Part shown: positions 47,484-56,433 of the stretch, one piece after another | Numbering within the stretch: the first letter of the stretch is position 1 | Layout: the number at the start of each line of letters is the position of its first letter | DNA from: Cellulophaga sp. L1A9 | GTDB lineage: Bacteria > Bacteroidota > Bacteroidia > Flavobacteriales > Flavobacteriaceae | Assembly (NCBI RefSeq): GCF_009797025.1 | Contig: NZ_CP047027.1 | Coordinates: 1,798,001 to 1,862,000, forward strand | Length of the DNA: 64,000 nt | Reading direction: 5' to 3' | Position numbers and translations under genes: made by a program | Notes under the pieces: generated by a model | Seen by the model: only the letters and a program-made list of their open reading frames with translations | What the model was told of the DNA's origin: nothing | Databases searched by the model: none

Positions 47484-48203
47484 ATGTTCGAATTTAAACA
47501 CAAAATTGAATTTCAAGATTCCTACACTATAGAGTTGTTTGGCCAAGACTATTTTGGTGATAAAAGCACTTTTTGGAATTCTCATCAAACTAGATTAAAA
47601 AATGTTTGTGATAAAGTATGTATGACAGGATTTCCAATAAAAATATCCGATTTGCAATTTAATAAACATCAAGTTATCAAAGACAAAAATGAATTTGATA
47701 TTTGGCTTAATAAGAATCAGCCTTTTGAATGTAAATGTTCAGATAAAAATGATATTAAAAAGAGAATATTCAATTTTAAAGAAAATAAAAGAGTCTTGAA
47801 TGTATTGAAATTAAACATTGAAAAAGAAATGTATTTCAAAACAGGAAAAGATGCTGGAAGTGGATTTGATTCTGGCAGTCAAACTTTTTTTTACGAATAT
47901 GGTAAATTACTACCTGAAAAAACAAAAGTGACATTAAGTACTTCTAACCTATTAATAAATTCAGATAGCGGTGAGGTTTTTGCATTTCAATTTGGACAAT
48001 TTACGTTTCTATTAAAATGTAACTATTTGAATTTAGACTTTGACAAGTCATACACAACATTAAAAGGAAACGCTGTAGATGGAAAAGTTGATTTTACGGA
48101 ATTAGGAAATGATTGGGCTATAGTAGATGTAAATTTTGAAGGTGATGAACATCAATATTTTTTGGATGCATATAATCTAACATTGAGGAAGAAAAGCAGT
48201 TAA
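47484..48203 (+). CDS. Hypothetical cytoplasmic protein (cassette gene)
   Basis: Protein of 239 residues, no signal peptide. It has a CDKVC and a CKC motif (FECKCSDKND), so metal binding is possible. No family recognised. R' GTTAACTGAA (47464) and R'' AGCAGTTAAT (48195, overlapping the stop codon) share a 7-bp complementary core. Confidence 0.7.
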   Translation: MFEFKHKIEFQDSYTIELFGQDYFGDKSTFWNSHQTRLKNVCDKVCMTGFPIKISDLQFNKHQVIKDKNEFDIWLNKNQPFECKCSDKNDIKKRIFNFKENKRVLNVLKLNIEKEMYFKTGKDAGSGFDSGSQTFFYEYGKLLPEKTKVTLSTSNLLINSDSGEVFAFQFGQFTFLLKCNYLNLDFDKSYTTLKGNAVDGKVDFTELGNDWAIVDVNFEGDEHQYFLDAYNLTLRKKSS

Positions 48204-48292
48204 TACGGCACAAAAAATATAAAAGCAAATATTTATATTTAACTAAGCAATAAACCGAAGCGATAGTCCTTATCACCTGCCCTACGTTTCAT
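48195..48292 (+). repeat. attC-like spacer
   Basis: About 98 bp from R''-like CAGTTAAT to ACGTTTCATGC. It is related to 37800-37873 (CTTATCACCTGCC.TACGTTTC). Confidence 0.55.
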
Positions 48293-48322
48293 GCTCTTAA
48301 TGAACATTTAGCAAAACCGAGA

Positions 48323-48916
48323 ATGGGATTAGATTCAGTCGAATTAGTTGTGTCAGTAGAAGACAAATTTGGAATTAGAATTCCTGATGATGAATGCGAA
48401 AAAATTTTTACTGTTCAAGATTTCGCCGATTCTGTTTTTAAAAGGATTTCAATAAATCCGACCGAAAAGTGTCTAAAGCAACTAATATTTTATCGTATTA
48501 GAAAAGCATACCAAACGTTAGATTTTGAGAAAGTAATTATACAACCTGATACTAAAATATCGGAATTATTCACTCAGTTGGAACTAAAAACAAATTGGAA
48601 AAAAATAGAAACTGAACTCGGGCTAAAATTACCGGAATTAGTTGCTCTTGATTTTAATCCAAATTTAGATTCTCATGTCAAAATTTTGGGAATTAGAACC
48701 ATAAAACGAACTTTACCCATATCGAAAGGAACAATTAGACAGTTAATCGATTGGACTATATCATTGAACTTTGATGCTATAATTGACATTCAAAGTATTA
48801 CCGACAAATATGAAATAGAAAGAATTATTTCGGGAATAATAAGTGAAAATATGGGGATTCCCATAAGCGAAATTGAATTAAAACATTCGATTACAAATGA
48901 TTTAGGAATTGACTAA
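48323..48916 (+). CDS. Acyl-carrier-protein-like protein, permuted or truncated
   Basis: Protein of 197 residues that begins at the phosphopantetheine site (MGLDSVELVVSVEDKFGI, Ser5), lacking helix 1 of a carrier domain. It ends with the start of another carrier domain (IISENMGIPISEIELKH, then NDLGID and stop), cut just before the Ser. The fragment therefore spans exactly one period between two carrier motifs. The middle ~110 residues are a separate unknown domain. It may be a fragment of a longer multi-carrier protein. Activity is doubtful unless a partner supplies the missing helix. Confidence 0.6.
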   Translation: MGLDSVELVVSVEDKFGIRIPDDECEKIFTVQDFADSVFKRISINPTEKCLKQLIFYRIRKAYQTLDFEKVIIQPDTKISELFTQLELKTNWKKIETELGLKLPELVALDFNPNLDSHVKILGIRTIKRTLPISKGTIRQLIDWTISLNFDAIIDIQSITDKYEIERIISGIISENMGIPISEIELKHSITNDLGID

Positions 48917-48924
48917 GAAAAAAC

Positions 48925-49029
48925 CCGCCTCGCCGGCAGGCAGGCAAAATAAAAAGATTTCGCTATGTGAGTGGCGGAAAGTAAACGCTAGTTTGCTTCC
49001 GTGCTGTTCATAACTAAACCGTTACCAGC
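48925..49029 (+). repeat. Spacer before the HExxH protein
   Basis: Contains CCGCCTCGCCGGCAGGCAGG and ends with R' GTTACCAGC (49021). The R'' of the preceding cassette was not found, consistent with truncation of the carrier-protein gene on its right side. Confidence 0.5.
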
Positions 49030-49050
49030 AAGCTTGAAAACACAATTGCA

Positions 49051-49941
49051 ATGTATAAAACAGTAATATTACTTTTCACAGTATTAAGTCTGACAAAAGT
49101 AGTTGGACAAGAGATAAATTTCCCAAAAGATCCACAAGAAGCGATATTTGAGACTTTAGATATTCAAAATTTTTGGAAAGCTTTTGATACTATAGAAAGC
49201 TCAGATGAAAACCCTTTCAAGACTTATATCCAAAACGGAACAATTGGACTTCAAGATTTTATTCCCTATAGAATAATTAGCGCAGACTCTTTACTAAATA
49301 TGGTAAATAAACGCAGACAAGATTATGAAAAAATCAGAGGTATTGCTGTAAAAATTAAAGAAGAAGAAAGAAAGATTAAACCATACTTTTATGCATTGGA
49401 ATATTGGTATCCAGATGCTGTTTATCCACCAGTTTATTTTGTTATAGGGCGCTTTAATAGTGCAGGAACTAGATCCAAAGACGGTTTACTAATTGGAGCC
49501 GAAAAACTTACAACTTTAGACCATCTTCCTGGATTGATAATTCACGAATCCATACATTTCCAACAAAAAAGGCTCAAAGGTGGAGAAACAAATTTACTGC
49601 AACTGTCTATCATTGAAGGGGCGGCAGATTTTATCGCAGAACTAGTCACAGGGCAAAAGGGAAATAAAGAAGCAAACAACTACGGAAATGAGCACAATGA
49701 AGAGTTATGCAATGAGTTTGTGGAAAAAATGAATGGAAACGATATGCAGGATTGGCTTTATGGAACTAGTAAAAAAGATGATAGACCCAATGATTTGGGA
49801 TATTGGATAGGCTACGAAATTGTGAAGGCATATTTCAATAAATCAAAAGACAAGAAATTAGCTGTGAATCATATTTTAAATATTGAAGATTATGACCGGT
49901 TTTTAAAAGACAGCGGATATTTGGAAGAATATATGAAATAA
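49051..49941 (+). CDS. Exported HExxH putative zinc protease (cassette gene)
   Basis: Exported protein of 296 residues with signal MYKTVILLFTVLSLTKVVGQ. A zinc-protease-like motif HESIHFQQ is followed about 25 residues later by EGAADFIAEL, giving a plausible third ligand (gluzincin-like, resembling DUF2268-type proteins). Flanking cores GTTACCAGC and GCAGGTAGC match as reverse complements at 7 of 9 positions. Confidence 0.75.
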   Translation: MYKTVILLFTVLSLTKVVGQEINFPKDPQEAIFETLDIQNFWKAFDTIESSDENPFKTYIQNGTIGLQDFIPYRIISADSLLNMVNKRRQDYEKIRGIAVKIKEEERKIKPYFYALEYWYPDAVYPPVYFVIGRFNSAGTRSKDGLLIGAEKLTTLDHLPGLIIHESIHFQQKRLKGGETNLLQLSIIEGAADFIAELVTGQKGNKEANNYGNEHNEELCNEFVEKMNGNDMQDWLYGTSKKDDRPNDLGYWIGYEIVKAYFNKSKDKKLAVNHILNIEDYDRFLKDSGYLEEYMK

Positions 49942-49946
49942 AGCCA

Positions 49947-50083
49947 GCAGGTAGCACCTTATATAAAAAATTGCTAGTTTGGTCTAAATTTAAAGGCCGT
50001 TGCACGTTTGCTACGTCTGATTTACCTTTGGAAAATTCGCGCACACAAACCCGCAACTATTCTTGTACGTAAACGTCGGCAAC
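49947..50083 (+). repeat. attC-like spacer
   Basis: 137 bp from R''-like GCAGGTAGC to GTCGGCAAC. It shares CTTATATAAAAAATTGCTA and CCGCAACTATTCTTGTACGT with 45794-45929, showing a common spacer subfamily. Confidence 0.65.
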
Positions 50084-50104
50084 AAGTTTAAAAAAATAAA
50101 ATAA

Positions 50105-51379
50105 ATGAAAAACCTTCTACCTCTGCTTCTAATAATTGCATTACTCATTTCCTGCAAACAAAAAACCAATACGATATCAGAGAAACCAAAAGATTATTCG
50201 TCTTTAAAGGACTCGCTAACATCCGATTTGAATATATTAAAAGATAGAAAGAACATTGCCGGATTTTCAACAGCGATAATTAATCAAGACGGAATACTTT
50301 ACAACAAAGGTTTTGGGTATTCAGAAATTGGAAATCAAAAAGAATATACAGAAAGTACAATTCAGAATATTGCTTCTATTTCAAAGACATTAATTGGCAT
50401 TTCATTATTCAAAGCCCAAGAAATGGGGAAATTAAATCTTGATGACCCAGTGAACAATTATCTGCCATTCAAAATAGTTAACCCAACTTATCCAAACATT
50501 CCTATCACAATTAGGCATTTGGCCACTCATACATCAACCATAATGGACTCGGACAATTTTTGGGAAAACACATACATTCTCAAGAAAACGGACCATTCTA
50601 AAAGTGTAAGTGTTTTTGGATATATGAAACCCCCTGATTCTAAAATACCATTAGCAGACTTTCTTAAAAGTTTATTGACTGACAATGGTGAATTATATAT
50701 TCCCGATAACTTTTCAAAAGAAAAACCCGGTGAAAAATTCAGTTATTCAAATCTTGGTGCCACACTATGTGCGTTGGTTATACAATCTGCAACAAATACA
50801 TCATACGACAAGTTCACGCAAGAGAATATTTTAAAACCTCTCGAAATGAACAATTCAGGATGGTCAATTAGAGCTGTAGATTCGACAAAAATTTCAAAAT
50901 TATATGCGAACTATGAAAGTGTATTGGCAGATTATTCTATACTAACATATCCCGACGGTGGACTCTTAACATCAAGTAGTGATTTGAGTAAACTCCTAAC
51001 CGAATTTATAAAAGGATATGCTGGAAAAGGAACACTATTAAGTAAAGAAAGCTACAAAAAACTGTTTGAAAATCAACTCTCTGAAAGTCAAATGCCTGAA
51101 GGTACAGAAGCTAATTTTGGCATATTTTTAGATTTTTCAAAAGGGTTCATGGGAGACAATTTTGAAACAATTGGACATAGTGGAGGTGACCCAGGAGTTG
51201 TTACGGGAATGTTTTTCAATCCTAATACTGGACTTGGGCGAATTTTAATATTAAACACGGACTCGGATTTTGATGATAAGGTTATACCTCAATTCAAAGA
51301 GATTTGGAGTGCTATGAACACTTACGGGAACAAGCTAAACGGAGAAAAGCCAGTTGCCACCAATGCCCATAGCAAATAG
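50105..51379 (+). CDS. Beta-lactamase-family serine hydrolase lipoprotein (cassette gene)
   Basis: Lipoprotein of 424 residues with lipobox LLISC. Class-C beta-lactamase/penicillin-binding fold: Ser91-x-x-Lys94 (SISK), Tyr214-Ser-Asn (KFSYSNLGA) and HSGGDPG as the third box. Such proteins in Bacteroidota are usually esterases or D-peptidases, so antibiotic hydrolysis should not be assumed. The R''-like core GTTGCCACC lies inside the last codons (51353). Confidence 0.85.
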   Translation: MKNLLPLLLIIALLISCKQKTNTISEKPKDYSSLKDSLTSDLNILKDRKNIAGFSTAIINQDGILYNKGFGYSEIGNQKEYTESTIQNIASISKTLIGISLFKAQEMGKLNLDDPVNNYLPFKIVNPTYPNIPITIRHLATHTSTIMDSDNFWENTYILKKTDHSKSVSVFGYMKPPDSKIPLADFLKSLLTDNGELYIPDNFSKEKPGEKFSYSNLGATLCALVIQSATNTSYDKFTQENILKPLEMNNSGWSIRAVDSTKISKLYANYESVLADYSILTYPDGGLLTSSSDLSKLLTEFIKGYAGKGTLLSKESYKKLFENQLSESQMPEGTEANFGIFLDFSKGFMGDNFETIGHSGGDPGVVTGMFFNPNTGLGRILILNTDSDFDDKVIPQFKEIWSAMNTYGNKLNGEKPVATNAHSK

Positions 51380-51490
51380 GACAAAAAAGTGTAATTTTAA
51401 TGGTTTAGTCTTAGTTACTAAGTCCCCCAAATCTGTTGGATTTGGCAATTAAAAAGATAAAACGTTCTTGCGTATATCCGTACGTTGTGG
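51353..51490 (+). repeat. attC-like spacer overlapping a gene end
   Basis: Starts inside the 3' end of the hydrolase gene. It contains CCCCCAAATCTGTTGGATTTGG, an inner hairpin seen in related form at 52062, 55880 and 57967, and ends GTATATCCGTACGTTGTGG. Confidence 0.7.
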
Positions 51491-51517
51491 TGCATTCGAA
51501 AAAAACATTGTGAATAA

Positions 51518-52081
51518 ATGAAAAACAAAAAAGCCCTTTTAATAATTGATATGCAAAAAGGTTCTTTTACACCTAAAACACCTCGATTTGATGTTGATGG
51601 AGTTGTCAAGCGGATGAACGAACTTGCTGAATTATTTCGTAAAGCGGAATCACCTGTAATTTATATCCAGCACGATGGAACTGGGACTGGAGAATTTGAA
51701 AAAAACACAATGGAATGGGAATTATTGGACTCTCTAAATGTTAAACCCACAGATATTCTGATAGACAAATATGTAAATGATGTATTTTATAATTCAGAAC
51801 TTAAATCAAAATTGACGGAACTAAATGTTACCGAATTGTTTATTACAGGATGTGCAACGGATTTTTGTGTGGAGTCTACAATTCAGTCTGCTTTGACAAA
51901 AGACTATAATATTACTATCGTTTCTGATGGACACACAACAGGAGAAAGACCACATTTAACGGCTAAAAAAGTGATAGAACATTATAATTGGGTTTGGAAA
52001 AATATGATACCGACAAAAGGGAAAATCGATGTGAAGAATCTTGAGGAAATAAAAAGAACGACACCACAACTCTATATATAG
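51518..52081 (+). CDS. Isochorismatase-family cysteine hydrolase (cassette gene)
   Basis: Cytoplasmic hydrolase of 187 residues. Asp11 of LLIIDMQKGSF and the nucleophile Cys in the GCATDFCVES loop are the family catalytic residues; VIYIQHDG is the usual strand between them. Substrate unknown (amide or isochorismate-like). The flanking cores GTTGTGGTG (51484) and CACCACAAC (52062) are perfect 9-bp reverse complements, the second lying within the final codons. Confidence 0.88.
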   Translation: MKNKKALLIIDMQKGSFTPKTPRFDVDGVVKRMNELAELFRKAESPVIYIQHDGTGTGEFEKNTMEWELLDSLNVKPTDILIDKYVNDVFYNSELKSKLTELNVTELFITGCATDFCVESTIQSALTKDYNITIVSDGHTTGERPHLTAKKVIEHYNWVWKNMIPTKGKIDVKNLEEIKRTTPQLYI

Positions 52082-52505
52082 CAAATTGGGCGATTAGTCT
52101 TTAATCAAAAGGTCATTGTCTATTTGCAAAGTCGCCGAATCTCTTAATGTGGGTTCAAATCAAAAAATAAAACCTGCCTCGCTGGTAGGCAGGCAAAATA
52201 AAAACCCCAAGCGCTATACTTGTAGCACTTAAATCTAAGCTTAGCCCTATGGGTTTTTACCCAACAAAACCATTCTCACCATTAGCGAATAAAATCATTA
52301 AAATATTGAAAATACCCGCTTATATTGTGCTAAAGTGTGTAATAGAACGATTAAACAACCAATTACAGATAAAATATACCGCTTCTAAGAAAAACGGTAC
52401 CATAGTCAATTCTTTTACACTACTTTAGTATCTGTAAGAGATTGCAACTTTCCACCCACAAAAAAATAAAAAGACATACTTACGTATACCCGTAGGTTGG
52501 CATTC
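52062..52505 (+). repeat. attC-like spacer fused to long repeat copy E
   Basis: Accounts for the 438-bp gene-free stretch. The left part (AACTCTATATATAGCAAATT, GCAAAGTCGCC) is the attC-like subfamily of 57967. The right part from about 52170 is the long spacer repeat (CCTCGCTGGTAGGCAGGC, CTACTTTAGTATCTG, ATACTTACGTATACCCGTA), ending at R' GTTGGCATTC (52496). Confidence 0.75.
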
Positions 52506-52519
52506 ATTAAAAATAAACT

Positions 52520-52903
52520 ATGAAAAAAAAATCAGAAAATGACCTTAATTATATAATTGAAATAATTTTATTTATAATTTTTACAGGTGTTTTATTATTC
52601 ATATTAGCAAATTCATATATAAAAATTCAACAAGCAGATTTAAATACAGGGTTTCTATTAATGTTTATAAGTATAATACTTAGCATAGTATTTACATTTA
52701 GATTTAAAACACATAAAATTTTTAGAATTTTCTTTTGGGGAATGTTTTTTATGCACGTTATTTTTTTTCCTTTAGTTATGGGAGAGAGGTTTTTTAGAAA
52801 TACAATATCAATGATAATAATATCTTCCACTGAATTAGTTATTATATCAATTTATTTAGGATATTATTTCTTCAAAAGGCAAAAGTTTAAAATTGAACAT
52901 TAA
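52520..52903 (+). CDS. Four-TM hypothetical protein (cassette gene)
   Basis: Protein of 127 residues with four hydrophobic segments (about 13-30, 41-60, 72-88 and 97-115). R' GTTGGCATTC and an R''-like GAAAGGCAAC at 53091 match as reverse complements at 8 of 10 positions. In 52904-53090 a frame without a start codon stays open for about 70 codons (LSYFYPFSKKYIKTPEQETK); it may be a remnant or a second gene. Confidence 0.65.
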   Translation: MKKKSENDLNYIIEIILFIIFTGVLLFILANSYIKIQQADLNTGFLLMFISIILSIVFTFRFKTHKIFRIFFWGMFFMHVIFFPLVMGERFFRNTISMIIISSTELVIISIYLGYYFFKRQKFKIEH

Positions 52904-53090
52904 CCATTGAATTACTTTGAGTAATTTGTTAAATTTTGAAAAACAAAAATAACACACAGGGACTTTACGCTAAATATACTAAGAAAAAGGATTTTAGAAT
53001 ATAATATTAGAAAAACTAACAGAGCACTATCTTATTTTTATCCGTTTTCTAAAAAATATATCAAAACTCCTGAACAGGAAACAAAAAAAC

Positions 53091-53172
53091 GAAAGGCAAC
53101 AAGGTATAAAAAACATACGGCGTTTATAGTAGAAAAAGATAAAACCTACTTGCCATATATTTAACGTTAACT
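53091..53172 (+). repeat. Short attC-like spacer
   Basis: 82 bp from GAAAGGCAAC to GTTAACT. It contains AAAACCTACTTGCCATATATT, related to the right half of other spacers. Confidence 0.55.
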
Positions 53173-53187
53173 TTTATTTATAAACAA

Positions 53188-53892
<705 letters not shown>

Positions 53893-53898
53893 AACAAC

Positions 53899-54032
53899 AA
53901 AAGTTAACAAAGTATAACAGCAATTATGCGGATTCGACTACGTCCGAATCCACTGGTACTTGCTTTAGCCAGTGCCGAACGATATTTACCGCTTGCTTAA
54001 CCGTAACTGACAGTTATACAAGACCGTTGCCA
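53899..54032 (+). repeat. attC-like spacer with two inner hairpins
   Basis: 134 bp from AAAAGTTAAC to GTTGCCA. Inner inverted repeats GGATTCG/CGAATCC and CACTGG/CCAGTG are visible, as in the folded single-strand form of attC sites. Confidence 0.72.
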
Positions 54033-54599
54033 CACATTGCCTACAATAGGTTTAAGCTGCACGGTAAATTGCAAAGTCAGTAGGTTGGCCTAGATCCCTG
54101 GCAGGATTATTATTTCCACCGAAAAGAGCGTTAAAAATCAAATGCTGTTTGAGCGATAGCGAGTTCATTTGATTTAGCGAATAAGGATGTGAAATATATC
54201 CGAAGGGGCAAGCCTTGATTTTCCCGCCTGCCGGCAGGCAGGTTTGGTTCGTTTTTTTATCAAGAAAAAAATGAACAGGTACCCAGAACTTGTAAAAATA
54301 AACTCCAGTCACTACACTCGTAGCGCACAACCCTAAGCTTATCCTCCATGGGTTTTACCTAATATAATCCAAATGATTATCATTATCTCTTAAAAACGTT
54401 TTAGTGTTGAAAATACCCGATTACGTAGTGCTAATATGTGCATTTCAACGATTAGACAACCTATGATAAGTAAAATATCCTCATTTCTGCAGAAAACTGC
54501 AACAGAACCAATTCTTTTTATGCTATTTTAGTAGCTACGGGAGATTGCTATTCTCCGCCATATGAAAAATTAAAAGTATATACTTGCGTATATCCGTAC
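54026..54599 (+). repeat. Gene-free cassette-like unit, copy 1 (575 bp; includes long repeat copy F)
   Basis: Starts with GTTGCCACACATTGCCTACA and runs to the next core at 54600. Landmarks are GGTTGGCCTAGATCCC, ATTATTTCCACCG, CCTGCCGGCAGGCAGG, CTCCAGTCACTACACTCG and the long repeat. No + strand gene. A minus-strand frame exists but is carried by the repeat. Related full copies are at 59441 and 62522. Confidence 0.85.
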
Positions 54600-54652
54600 G
54601 TTGTAAAAAATGCTAAACAAGATTATAGAATATTTAAAAAGATAAAAACCTT

Positions 54653-54823
54653 ATGAAATCAGTAAAACCATACCTAGCTATTCTTGGAGGGTTCGCCCTT
54701 TCTTATATTCCGAATAATTATATGAGCGAAGAATATGAAAACATTGCTTTTTACATAGTTGTTGCAATAGTAATTATTGGCATTGTATGGAGTATCTCTC
54801 AAAAGAAAAAAATAGATGGCTAG
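54653..54823 (+). CDS. Small membrane protein (cassette gene)
   Basis: A 56-residue protein with two hydrophobic segments (PYLAILGGFALSYIP and IAFYIVVAIVIIGIVWSI) and a basic C-terminus. It lies in a cassette whose cores GTTGTAAAAA (54600) and TTTTTACAAC (55043) are perfect 10-bp reverse complements. The 220 bp between its stop and the R'' core hold no gene. Confidence 0.6.
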   Translation: MKSVKPYLAILGGFALSYIPNNYMSEEYENIAFYIVVAIVIIGIVWSISQKKKIDG

Positions 54824-55042
54824 TTTTATTCTTAAAATTAGTCCAAAGACAGAATTTAAAATGGTTGCGTGAAAAACTGTTTCACAAGATAGATTTACAA
54901 GCTATAACCAGATGAAATTCTCACTCAAACGTAACCGTGACATAGATGGAATTACCAAGCCTTGTGTAGATGGTATTCTAAATTGAACGTAAGTGGTGGG
55001 TGAAAATACTATCGGTATGTAAGCAGTATTCTAGAGAAACAC

Positions 55043-55240
55043 TTTTTACAACAAAACCTAAACGTAATGCGGACTTTAGGGCTATAACCAAAGGTCTGTG
55101 TATATTTATAATGTCGCTAAATCTTATGGATTTAGCTTTGGACAAGAAAAATAAAACTAAACAATAAGCTTTAGCTTCGTGCGCAGACGGAAACGAAAAG
55201 TTTCCGTACTCCCGCACTACGCTTAGCTCAGTCGTTACCA
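55043..55240 (+). repeat. attC-like spacer
   Basis: 198 bp from TTTTTACAAC to GTTACCA. It contains GTCGCTAAATCTTATGGATT and GCGCAGACGGAAACGAAAAG, with the hairpin GGAAACGAAAAGTTTCC. Related to 33130-33250. Confidence 0.68.
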
Positions 55241-55260
55241 CACATTACAAAAAAGAAAAA

Positions 55261-55875
55261 ATGGGAATATTTGACATCTTCAAAAAAGAGAAATCAAACT
55301 CAAACTCTACAACTGAAAATGGAATTTTAGGACCGACTTTTCTTGAAGAAAATATTGAACATATTTCTAACCCAAGGGAATTACATTCTCACGAGTGGAG
55401 ACGTAAACTTAAATCAAAAAATGGTGAAACATTTTTCGAAATTAAGTATTATGGACAACTTCACTCTGACTATAAAAACTTAATCGTAGGAACTGACTTT
55501 GCTCCTGCTAAAATTATTGCGGTTAATATAAGTAACAAAAGTGAATACTTATTATTTGACGGATGCAAACACGGATATAATGCTATGTTTTGTGACAAAT
55601 ATTCTGACGAACAAATAAATAATAGAATTCCCGACAAAATATACAATGACGAAAAAGGAAATAGCAAATTCGAATTGATTATTTCAACTTATAACGGAAT
55701 TGATTATGAAGACGAATATAGAGACGAAGTTGACTCAAATGGAGAAATAGAATTAATTAACGGACAAAAAGTTGACTTTGAAAAAGTAAAACGGAACGGA
55801 TTTGACACTTTACAAATCTGGACTATTAATAAAAATGGAAATAAAATAGAAATAGTCTCAGAGGAATTAGCTTAA
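55261..55875 (+). CDS. Hypothetical protein (cassette gene)
   Basis: Protein of 204 residues with a basic amphipathic N-terminus (MGIFDIFKKEKS) and no signal peptide. A conserved-looking LLFDGCKHGYNAMF segment is in the middle. No family recognised. R' GTTACCACAC (55234) and R'' GCGTGGTAAC (55880) match as reverse complements at 9 of 10 positions. Confidence 0.72.
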   Translation: MGIFDIFKKEKSNSNSTTENGILGPTFLEENIEHISNPRELHSHEWRRKLKSKNGETFFEIKYYGQLHSDYKNLIVGTDFAPAKIIAVNISNKSEYLLFDGCKHGYNAMFCDKYSDEQINNRIPDKIYNDEKGNSKFELIISTYNGIDYEDEYRDEVDSNGEIELINGQKVDFEKVKRNGFDTLQIWTINKNGNKIEIVSEELA

Positions 55876-55879
55876 AAAC

Positions 55880-56021
55880 GCGTGGTAACACTATATATAG
55901 CAAATTGGGCATTCAGTGGTTTCCGAAAGTTCAGAGCCATTTACAAACACCGCCAAATCTCTTAATTTGGCAATTAAAAAGAAAAAGATAAAACCTACTT
56001 GCGTATATCCGTACGTTGTAT
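55880..56021 (+). repeat. attC-like spacer
   Basis: 142 bp from GCGTGGTAAC to GTTGTAT. Its outer ends pair imperfectly (AACACTATATATAGC with GCGTATATCCGTACGTT) and its centre holds CCAAATC...ATTTGG. It is the best example of the spacer consensus. Confidence 0.75.
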
Positions 56022-56121
56022 GTCATTGTGAAAATCAAATTATGGGATTAGATTTAGCTTAGTTTAGCCCCTAATAAGTTCGGAGTGATCTTTTAAATTT
56101 CAAACTTAATATATTTGAGAT

Positions 56122-56433
56122 ATGAAATACAAGAAATGGACCTTAGATCAGAAGTTAGAAATTCTCTCTATTTCAGAAGAGATCGGCATCATAGAAGCCT
56201 GTCGTAAATACGGAGTTAGTACAGGTACTTTTTATAGTTGGAAGACGAAACATGAGAGTCAAGGAGAAGCAGGCTTAAAAGTCATCTATGATACTAAAAG
56301 TAAAGAACACAAGCAGGCAGAAGAAGAAAACCGAATACTACGTAAGCTTCTAAGCAATAAGGAAATTGAATTAGAAGTACAACGAGAACTTTTAAAAAAA
56401 AAGTTTGGAACGTCCGATCCAAGAAAGATTTAG
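56122..56433 (+). CDS. IS3-family transposase OrfA
   Basis: Helix-turn-helix protein of 103 residues (KYKKWTLDQKLEILSISEE, EACRKYGVSTGTFYSWK) followed by a leucine-zipper-like coil (EEENRILRKLLSNKEIELEV). It provides DNA binding and, by -1 frameshifting, the N-terminus of the OrfAB transposase. Confidence 0.9.
   Translation: MKYKKWTLDQKLEILSISEEIGIIEACRKYGVSTGTFYSWKTKHESQGEAGLKVIYDTKSKEHKQAEEENRILRKLLSNKEIELEVQRELLKKKFGTSDPRKI
56397..56403 (+). other. Programmed -1 frameshift heptamer
   Basis: A-AAA-AAG in the OrfA frame, within a run of nine A. The -1 frame is open from here through the OrfB start (VWNVRSKKDLVNAVYS), so a fused OrfAB can be made. Confidence 0.75.

Noticed and set aside
50105..51379. 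Antibiotic-resistance beta-lactamase in a cassette
   Set aside because: The fold is right, but the lipoprotein signal and overall pattern fit the broad serine hydrolase family; resistance cannot be inferred.
52904..53163. Second gene in the four-TM cassette
   Set aside because: A ~70-codon frame is open but has no ATG, GTG or TTG start in a sensible place and overlaps the R'' core; noted only as a possible remnant.
54052..54330. Minus-strand frame of 92 codons, repeated at 62548-62817
   Set aside because: It lies wholly in the 570-bp repeat unit, and copy 2 (59441) has lost the frame. Its start differs between copies and it reads through the GC palindrome. Treated as a repeat-borne frame, not a gene.
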